Positions 57,250-64,000 of a stretch of 64,000 bases of DNA are shown here, piece by piece. The position numbers and the translations under genes were made by a program. This DNA is from Chaetomium olivaceum (lineage: Eukaryota; Ascomycota; Sordariomycetes; Sordariales; Chaetomiaceae). The stretch covers positions 434,001-498,000 of the forward strand of contig JAYWVB010000016.1 in the NCBI GenBank assembly GCA_039881045.1, given 5' to 3'. Positions within the stretch are counted from its first letter, which is position 1; each line of letters starts with the position of its first letter. The notes beneath the pieces are model-generated. The model saw only the letters and a list, made by a program, of their open reading frames with translations. It did not search any database and was not told the DNA's origin.

Positions 57250-59176
57250 TGGGGTTGGTGACGGTGGATTTGATCATTCACGACAAAGGGTGGAAGATCT
57301 ACACTGCTGTGACGATTCAAGACAGCAGAACCTGGACCCGGTGCATCAGGGTGGTTTTTTGGGCTCAAAGAAATCAACCCACCGATACACACACACTATT
57401 TGGGTAGACTTAGGCAGTGTTACTCAGGAGCAGCGAGGTCATAAGTCTAAGATCAAGCCACTTACCCGTTTTGCATTTGCCAGAACAAGCATCTACCGTC
57501 GAGAGTGAAGATCCTCCCAACTACGGCTAGAGATATTACTCGATTCATTCTCTATCAGTGGCTATCTACGACTGTACGACAACAGGCTGCCCTAGTCGTG
57601 TTATCAGCCTAGACGCGTGTCAACCACTGAAAGGCCCGAATTGAGTCTATACCCCGGCTCTGGGGCCCAGACCATTTTGTCGGTGGGGTTCCAGGTTGTC
57701 AAACCCCATCATCTTATCTCTGTGGAGGGCGGAGGGCTTGGGGTTGCGGCTGCCCGGCTGCCGGCAAACCGCTCCAACTTGGAGTCACTGGTTGGTTGGC
57801 AACATCCGTGCTTCCCAGATCCAAGAAAGTTCGAGAAGCCTTCTATGCATTAGTTTCGGCGCAGGTACAAGATATTGAAGCGATGATACCCGATGTTGGG
57901 TTGATCAATGTTACCAGTCCGTCAACGCGATTGCTGTTCCAAGGTCGATCTCCAGATGGGAGGGGGCGGCATCGGAGAAGGGGCCGGTCGTACAGGGGTT
58001 CATTAGGTATGTCCACTCTGTATTCGTAGACTGGCCGGGGCGACTGAACGCCCCGCGCAAGAAATTCAGCTCCGGGCTGAGCCTGGCACGCCTGGGCAAA
58101 CTCAATGCCGACTTCACCCCGAAGTCAATCGCACCGCGGGGTTTTGTCTCTTGGCGTCAACAACCTGGAAAGCTGGGCCAACTCCGCCTTTTGCACGGAA
58201 AATCCCCCAGTTTGTCTGTCGTCCGGAACTCCCGAAATGGGGAAACGGGGTCGACCGACAAGTCGAGTAAGGTACGACTAAATACTTTAACTCTTTTCTC
58301 TACCGACGACCACCGAAACCGCACCATCCCCGTATCCCCGTGCTTATCTTAGTCGAGTCTTGGTCTTCGGATAGCCGCGGTTGAACCACTCGACCATGTC
58401 CTGACGATGCACGATTACGCTGCTTGGTCGGTGGGCCGCACAAGATCAGCGTGCTGCATTGCCTAGCATGGATCCAGCACAAGACAAATCGGAAGGATTG
58501 TTCCAGGATTGGCCAATTGCCAAATAGGAAGGTCGTCCATTCTCTCACCGACCGGCTTTTGCCCCCAAACAGAGACTTGCGGCGGCGTAACCCCGGCGAT
58601 GGCTGCTCTTTTGCTGGAGTTTCCGTTCATCCATGATCCATCCTCTTCCCCGGACATGGGTCCGCACACCATCGGCAGTCCCCGTTCCCATGTTCGACCC
58701 TCACGTGCCGAACGAGTCGACTCGCCCGCTATAGACTGATGCAGTCAGCAGCTCGCCCAACAATATGCCCTGCGGCACTCACTGGCGTGGGAATGGCATA
58801 TTTTGACACATGCATTGCTTTCTCTGCAGCCCGCGCCTGCTCCCCGTCAGACGGCTGGTCCTTGCCACCATCGCACCTCAACCGTCCAGGATTCACGGCC
58901 TTCCAGGATCTCGAGCCCTGAAATAACGGCCGGGTGCTACCCAACCTTCACCACGCCTCTCAGATCCCCAGCTTTTCCGCAGCGTCGTGGGGTCCTGCCC
59001 GTCGCTTCCCCGCCTGCGTCGTATCCAAATCGCGCCCATCTGTCGCTGTGGGGTGCAGGCTGTCCCAAAAGATAAGCGACGCGTTCAAATACGCCAGCAC
59101 TCCCTTCCTCCGTCTTCCTCCAAACCAACCAAGTGCTGCCCGGGTTTCCCACCAAGCAGCTTCCCGCCATATCAGG
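57250..59176. other. Intergenic between RidA and permease genes
   Basis: About 1.9 kb. Several short frames exist on both strands without domains. The last few hundred bases are probably the permease 5' region. The gap is large enough for an undetected small or multi-exon gene, but I cannot support one. Confidence 0.4.
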
Positions 59177-60870
59177 ATGAAGAACGAGGGGTATGACGAG
59201 AAGCCCAGCGCCGACGAGTCCCAGGGCGGCTCGCAGGTCATTGATGGCGTCGTGTCCTTGGACGCAGCCACGCAGTTGGAACGCGGGCTCAAGAGTCGAC
59301 ACATTCAGTTCCTAGCATTGGGCGGCGCGTGAGTCTGCCCTTCTACTCCCAACCCCCAACTCCAGATCGACTCCCTGACACATGGTGGAACAATAGCATC
59401 GGGACAGGGCTTTTCGTCGGGTCCGGCGCGATTCTCGCCAAGGTCGGCCCGGTGCCATTATGGCTCGGCTACATTTCCATGATGCTGGTGGTTTGGATCG
59501 TCATGAACACCATCGCTGAAATGACGACATACCTACCCATGAAGGGCATCACCTTACCCTACTTCACAAACCGTTACGTCGATGACAGCTTGGCCTTCGC
59601 CTCGGGATGGAACTACTGGTACGCGTATGCGGTTCTGGTCGCTGCCGAGGCCTCAGCAGGTGCCATCTTGATCGACTACTGGGAGACGCCAGTCCATTCG
59701 GCGGTATGGATCACCATTATCTTGGTCGTCTGTCTCGCTCTCAACATTATCGCGGTCGAGGTCTTTGGCGAAGCCGAATTTTGGTTTGCCAGCATCAAGA
59801 TCATCACCATCCTCGGGCTGGTCATCGTAGGCATTGTCATCATGGCTGGCGGCGCGCCCGGGGTTGGGGCCATTGGATTCACGTACTGGAACAACCCTGG
59901 CGCCTTCAAGGAATACGTCGGAACAGGTGCGACTGGACGATTTACCGCCTACTGGACCGCCTTCGTCCGCGCCGGCTTCAGCTTCATCACCTCCCCCGAA
60001 CTCATTGGCCTCGCCGCCGGCGAGACCGTCGCACCCCGCCGTAACATCCCCAAGGCCGCGCGCCGCTTCCTCTACCGCCTCGCCCTCTTCTATGGCGTCA
60101 GCAGCTTGATCATCGGTGCTATCGTGCCCTACGACGACGACCGGCTGCTTACTGAGACTGCCAACGCCAGCGCCAGTCCCTGGGTCATCGGTATCCAGCG
60201 TGCCGGCATCGGCGGCCTCAACCACGTCATCAACGCGGCTATTCTGACTTCGGCTTGGTCCGCCGGAAACGCCTTCCTCTACTCGGGCTCCCGTATCCTC
60301 TACTCGATGGCCGCCACCGGCCAAGCGCCCAAGGTCTTTGCCCGCACCACCAAGCGCGGTGTCCCCTACGCCGCCGTGATCGCCACCTGGGCGGTCGGCC
60401 TGCTCGCCTACCTCAACGTGTCCCAGAGCGGCGCCAAGGTGTTTCTCTGGTTCATGAACATCTCCACCATCTCGGGCTTCATCGGCTGGATCGTTGTCCT
60501 CGTCACCTACCTGCGCTTCCGCAAGGCCATGCACGTCCAGGGCCTGCTCAGCACGCTGCCCTTCCGGACCATCGGCCAGCCGTACGCCGCGTGGTTCACG
60601 CTGTTCATCATCACCCTCCTGACCCTCACCAACGGGTTCCAGGTCTTTGCCGAGTGGGATGTGGGCGATTTCCTCGCCGCATACATCACGATCCCCATCT
60701 TCCTGGTCCTGTACTTGGGACACAAATTGGTTTTCCGGACGCCGTGGCTCAGGAACGTGCACGACATCGATGTCCTCACGGGGAAGAGGGAAATGGATGA
60801 GTTCTGCGCTAACGACCATCCGCCGGTACCCAAGAACTTTTTGCAGAGGGTCTGGTTCTGGCTTGCTTAG
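59177..60870 (+). CDS. Amino-acid permease, AAT/YAT (APC) family
   Basis: Exons 59177-59328 and 59397-60870 give 541 residues. The cytosolic N-terminus is followed by RHIQFLALGGAIGTGLFVGSG, the canonical first segment of fungal amino-acid permeases. About 12 hydrophobic helices follow, with motifs GYISMMLVVWIVMNTIAEM, GWNYWYAYAVLVAAEASAG, SPELIGLAAGETVAPRRNIP and SAGNAFLYSGSRILYSMA. The C-terminal tail ends QRVWFWLA. It should move amino acids or close analogues with protons across the plasma membrane. Next to the aminomuconate-type genes it could import an aromatic amino acid or kynurenine-like compound, but specificity cannot be read from sequence. An antisense open frame covers most of it and is a shadow. 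Confidence 0.92.
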
Positions 60871-61441
60871 ACGTTTGGATTGTATTGTTTGGACTTCAGC
60901 ACGTTTGGTTATGATACCCGGAGCTGGTTGGTCTGTCCGCGTTGTAGAGCGAAGAATAGACAAAATAGATGTTGTCTAAACAGTATTGTGTCAGCTGGTC
61001 AACAAAGTGTGGACGTCTTGCCTAAGGTGCTCAAATGCCCGACAAGCCTGGTTTCATTAGCATGATGTGTCTGGAAATCTATGACCAGCTCTCGACAGAA
61101 TTGAGAAAACTAGACTCGATCAAAATAACGAACCCTTCTACAAGATTCTCATTAACGTGGCCCAATGTTAGTCCACTTGACGTAACTTCCTAATGCCGAG
61201 AACATATATTTTCTACAGGTGGTGGAGAAAAAGTCATGACGCGAATAGAGTCATCAATATTCACTTAACAGACTTTTCTACGCACATCTATATCATAACA
61301 ACTTCGATGGTATAGATATCTGCTATTGTCATTATAGCTATCGACTAAAGGGCGGAAGTTGAACCCGGTAGTTTATTTATCTCGGTCTTCTAATACTTGT
61401 CTAGTGTTAGGTTGTTGAATCTCCCGTCGTCACATCGCGGC
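60871..61441. other. A+T-rich intergenic segment
   Basis: These 571 bases are visibly A+T-richer than neighbouring genes, with stop codons in all frames. No coding is present. It could be a mutated (RIP-like) repeat, but no repeat copy is in the window. Confidence 0.4.
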
Positions 61442-61533
61442 CTTGAAATATGAGGCGGGCGTTTCGGACTGTGGTGTTTGTCGCGCGGGACTGTACCACG
61501 TGATTTCTCCATACATAACCCCAACCCTGGCCC
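61442..61533 (+). repeat. Left inverted-repeat arm of MITE-like element
   Basis: Core 61461-61533 is nearly identical to the reverse complement of 61872-61945. The outer part (61442-61460) is less similar. Confidence 0.75.
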
Positions 61534-61871
61534 ACGCGCATCAAATCCAATCTTTCGCTCGCATTCAACCTTCGAGAGCTGGATGCCAACGACGTGGTGC
61601 CGAATACCCAGCCAGCCGCACGCGGCATCACCACACGCGGGCGGTCCCACGGGAGCCGGGCGCGCGGGAACCGGGTAGGCGCACAGGGAGGGCACAGGGA
61701 AGGGCGCGCAGGTGGGAGAGTCACATGACTAAAAACAAAAACGGGATTCTATAGATCTAGATTTTATTGCGTTTTTGAGCGATTTAGCGGCTCCCAGATT
61801 GATTGATTTGACTACGTTGTTGATTGATTTCAATTAAGTTTGATGATCTGGGCGGGAAAGGAGGTGCGCCC

Positions 61872-61965
61872 GGGCCAGGGTTGGGGTTATGTATGAGAGA
61901 AATCACGTGGTGCAGTCCCGCGCGACAAACACCACAGTTCGAAACACCCCTCTCAAAGTCTCAAG
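61872..61965 (-). repeat. Right inverted-repeat arm of MITE-like element
   Basis: Reverse-complement partner of 61442-61533. It ends 43 bases before the tRNA gene. Confidence 0.75.
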
Positions 61966-62007
61966 AATATAGTTTCCAAAATCCAATAGCCTTACAATAA
62001 CGTCAAT

Positions 62008-62088
62008 GGTTGAGTGGCGCAATGGTAGCGCGTTACTTTCCGGTTCGGAATATGGTAAAGGTTCTGGGTTCGAATCCCAGCTTGATCG
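62008..62088 (+). tRNA. tRNA-Arg (anticodon CCG), with a 9-nt intron
   Basis: The acceptor stem GGTTGAG/CTTGATC pairs throughout, with G-U pairs. The D-arm is GCGC-AATGGTA-GCGC, and the T-arm is CTGGG-TTCGAAT-CCCAG with a 5-base variable loop. The anticodon stem TTACT/GGTAA encloses 16 bases. Taking a 7-base loop with the intron after position 37 gives anticodon CCG and intron TTCGGAATA. Box A (TGGCGCAATGG) and box B (GGTTCGAATCC) are present. Anticodon identity depends on the intron placement. Confidence 0.8.
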
Positions 62089-62093
62089 TTCAC

Positions 62094-62097
62094 TTTT
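62094..62097 (+). terminator. Pol III T-run terminator of tRNA gene
   Basis: A TTTT run begins six bases after the discriminator G at 62088, a typical short Pol III terminator. Confidence 0.65.
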
Positions 62098-62936
62098 GCT
62101 CCCCACTGTATAACTCTCGAGCTCCACATGTTTCGTTTTTTGTTAACATTTAAGGTTTGACGGCAGTTATACATCCGATCGATAGGCGCTACAAAACATG
62201 AAAAGGACTATGGGTTACTAGCTAGGGCGTTTGAAGTAGCTTATATGTAGCTTGATACCTATTAGTATTCTTCCTGCTACTTACAGCAATTACCATAGTG
62301 GGAAATACATAGGGGAACAACTATGGATAACGCCGGGTAGAGGTGTTTATCAAGGTACGGTTATACGTATGATTTCGTTTGCTCCTACAACTACGGTTGT
62401 TGCATCTCCGGCTCAAGACCCTCTAGGTTACCAGTTCCCCTCGTTGAAGTAGGACTGTCGATTTACTTCGAGCTGCAGCCTGGTGCAAGACGTGATAGTG
62501 CTTCGTATTTGGCGGCAAAGCCTGTTCTGCTCTCCTTTGTCGGTTGAGGCTCGGATCTACGGGACTTGGTGGTATGATTTCGCTCTTGGAACCTCGTAGT
62601 CTATTTTTTCAGCGCCAAGATAGCGGCACCCTCGTCCTGGATGAGGTTGCGACCGCTTGATGATTCCCGGTATCCGATGGGAGAGGGCTGTGTAATTGAG
62701 TGCCTCACAACCATGGCTGTGATTGGTACGGGATCAGGCCGGGCGCATGCGGCCATGCTCCAGCCGCTCCAGCAACCAACTGCAGGAGGCGGGCGGCCGC
62801 TGTTGGACGGTTGGACCATGAAATTGAGCGACAGTGCCAGGCGAGAGAGCATAAATAAGGACCCAAGATCCCGCATCGACGAAGAAGGGGCTCTGACCAA
62901 CCTCGACCCATTCAACTGTTTAAACAAACACACACG
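62098..62936. promoter_or_regulatory. Promoter region of the 62937 gene, with TATA-like box
   Basis: These 839 bases have no recognised gene. A TATA-like CATAAATAAGG lies at 62850-62860, about 80 bases before the ATG. Confidence 0.45.
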
Positions 62937-63572
62937 ATGTCGCGGAGGTCCGAGAGATCACCGACGCCACCGGCATCCATGCCCGCCATCGTCATCAAGG
63001 CTAACGATTTCCACGTCGACTCTAAAACCCCGTGCCGACTCGTTTTTGTGATCCCCCTCGAACTTCCCTCACTCCTCGACTCCTCGGTCCCGCCGCCGCC
63101 GTACCACCCCCCTGAGAACAACATCAGTCGCTGGGGCCTCCGCGATCCGACTATGACGGCACTCCGGCCCGCCGTCATCGGAGCCCTGTATACGATCCTG
63201 GGTCCCGACGCGGTTATCTCGGAGATGGTACCACCCGATAACCGGGACTGGACACAGCGAAATACGTTCGTGGCCAGTTTGGTTACCGACAAATCCAAAT
63301 TTGACCCCGAATCGGGCGACTGGACAGACCAGTACGGCAACAGGGGCTCCGACGCAAAAGCCTATCTCGAATACCCCCACGGAATCTCGATCATTGAGGC
63401 CTACCAGATCAGGGTCGACCAGGGTATCAAAGACAACAAGACAAACGTGCTGGTGGTTGAGCTCAAGGCAATGCCGGTGCTGCACGACGGGAAGGTGGCG
63501 TTTGTTGCGAGGAAGTATGGGGACGTAGAGCAGGAGTATTTTAACCATAATGTCTGGCTTCATGAGTGGTAA
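62937..63572 (+). CDS. Hypothetical protein
   Basis: The single exon encodes 211 residues starting MSRRSERSPTPPASM; the first 15 residues are disordered. The rest looks folded and cytosolic, with VIGALYTILGPDAVISEMVP, AYLEYPHGISIIEAYQIRV and NKTNVLVVELKAMPVLHDGK. No membrane segment, signal peptide or motif that I recognise is present. Codon use and the TATA-like box 80 bases upstream support a real gene. The family is unknown to me. Confidence 0.65.
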   Translation: MSRRSERSPTPPASMPAIVIKANDFHVDSKTPCRLVFVIPLELPSLLDSSVPPPPYHPPENNISRWGLRDPTMTALRPAVIGALYTILGPDAVISEMVPPDNRDWTQRNTFVASLVTDKSKFDPESGDWTDQYGNRGSDAKAYLEYPHGISIIEAYQIRVDQGIKDNKTNVLVVELKAMPVLHDGKVAFVARKYGDVEQEYFNHNVWLHEW

Positions 63573-64000
63573 AGAGGTCTTACGGGTGTGTGTGTTTTAC
63601 TTTCACTTTACTGTTCCTAGCAAACTCACGACAAACCTTATGATACCTCTTGAATGAGCAAGTTGAGACTCCCTTTCTTGGTCTATCTTATCCTAACGAG
63701 AACTGCAACCGTTTACCGCCATCCTCCCGTCCCCCCGTTCCCCTATCTGGGCCTAATACAAGCGAATGTCACACGGCACAAGCCCACCAGAGAGTCAAGC
63801 TGCCAGCGCCTGAGCGATCAATGGACCCGTTGTAGAGTACAGGATCCTCCCAAACAAGCCATCAACCCCCCCTTCTCCCCCTCGCACCGAAGGAAAACCA
63901 CCTCCTTACTCGACCCCCAATGCCCATTAACGGCTGGAACCCTGACCACCGCTTTTACCGTTCTTCTTCATCACGGTCCTGCGCCACCTGTCCCTCTGCT
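63573..64000. other. Right edge of window, no gene recognised
   Basis: These 428 bases hold the 3' region of the preceding gene. A pyrimidine-rich tail near the end may be the leader of a gene beyond the window. Confidence 0.35.

Larger units (their letters stand above)
61442..61965. mobile_element. MITE-like element with about 90-bp terminal inverted repeats
   Basis: Bases 61442-61533 and 61872-61965 are inverted copies. Both arms, read inward, share the run GTTTCGxACTGTGGTGTTTG, then a CGCGCGGGACTG-type segment and CCACGTGATTTCTC, and end AACCCCAACCCTGGCCC. Differences include several C/T and G/A transitions. The 338-base centre has no transposase frame. This fits a non-autonomous DNA element (MITE). 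No clear target duplication was seen at the chosen ends, so the exact limits are uncertain. Confidence 0.7.

Noticed and set aside
59653..60963. 436-codon open frame on the minus strand
   Set aside because: It is antisense to the amino-acid permease, lacks a domain, and is explained by codon bias of the real gene in G+C-rich DNA.
61442..61965. Long terminal repeat retrotransposon
   Set aside because: The two arms are inverted, not direct, and no reverse transcriptase or primer-binding site is present.
1..64000. CRISPR array or bacterial operon content
   Set aside because: No regularly spaced direct repeats; genes have introns and eukaryotic start contexts.

Overview
The window is nuclear DNA of a filamentous ascomycete, most likely a sordariomycete, possibly Sordariales or Chaetomiaceae; this placement is inferred from gene style and not tested. 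Genes carry short introns (about 43-110 nt) with GTAAGT-like donors and CTAAC/CTGAC branch sites. The gene set is typical of the group: a Zn2Cys6 regulator, a fungal NACHT-type NLR, MARVEL and SUR7/PalI membrane proteins, and the fungal lysine gene LYS2. No bacterial or viral genes, rRNA or CRISPR arrays were seen.

Layout, left to right. 0-10 kb: ENT3-type epsin, a MARVEL-like membrane protein, a Zn2Cys6 transcription factor (minus), a hemerythrin-like protein (minus) and a GNAT acetyltransferase. 10-16 kb: an NLR-like NTPase and a TPR/SET protein. 17-30 kb: a fungal amidoligase with an RGG tail (minus), two proteins of unknown function, a second SET protein with a possible signal peptide, a SUR7/PalI-like protein (minus) and another protein of unknown function. 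30-44 kb: LYS2, a vanadium-haloperoxidase-like enzyme (minus), an S28 serine peptidase and an Srk1/Rck2-like kinase (minus). 46-61 kb: a metabolic block. 61-64 kb: a MITE-like inverted-repeat element, a tRNA gene with an intron, and one protein of unknown function.

The most interesting part is 52.4-57.3 kb. Three neighbouring genes match consecutive enzymes of the 2-aminomuconate branch of 3-hydroxyanthranilate breakdown: ACMS decarboxylase, an aldehyde dehydrogenase resembling 2-aminomuconate-semialdehyde dehydrogenase, and a RidA-fold protein carrying the 2-aminomuconate deaminase signature. An amino-acid permease lies 1.9 kb downstream. An SDR, a 2OG-Fe(II) oxygenase and an Amidohydro_3 enzyme lie on the other side. 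This looks like a fungal counterpart of the bacterial nbaD-E-F set.

A second theme is sequence integrity. Four genes (epsin, MARVEL, TPR/SET at two places, and the unknown at 28.9 kb) each need one extra base, mostly in a short homopolymer, to restore a continuous frame. This pattern suggests base undercalling in the assembly more than independent gene decay. All exon structures below were deduced by eye from splice signals and frame; no homology search was run.
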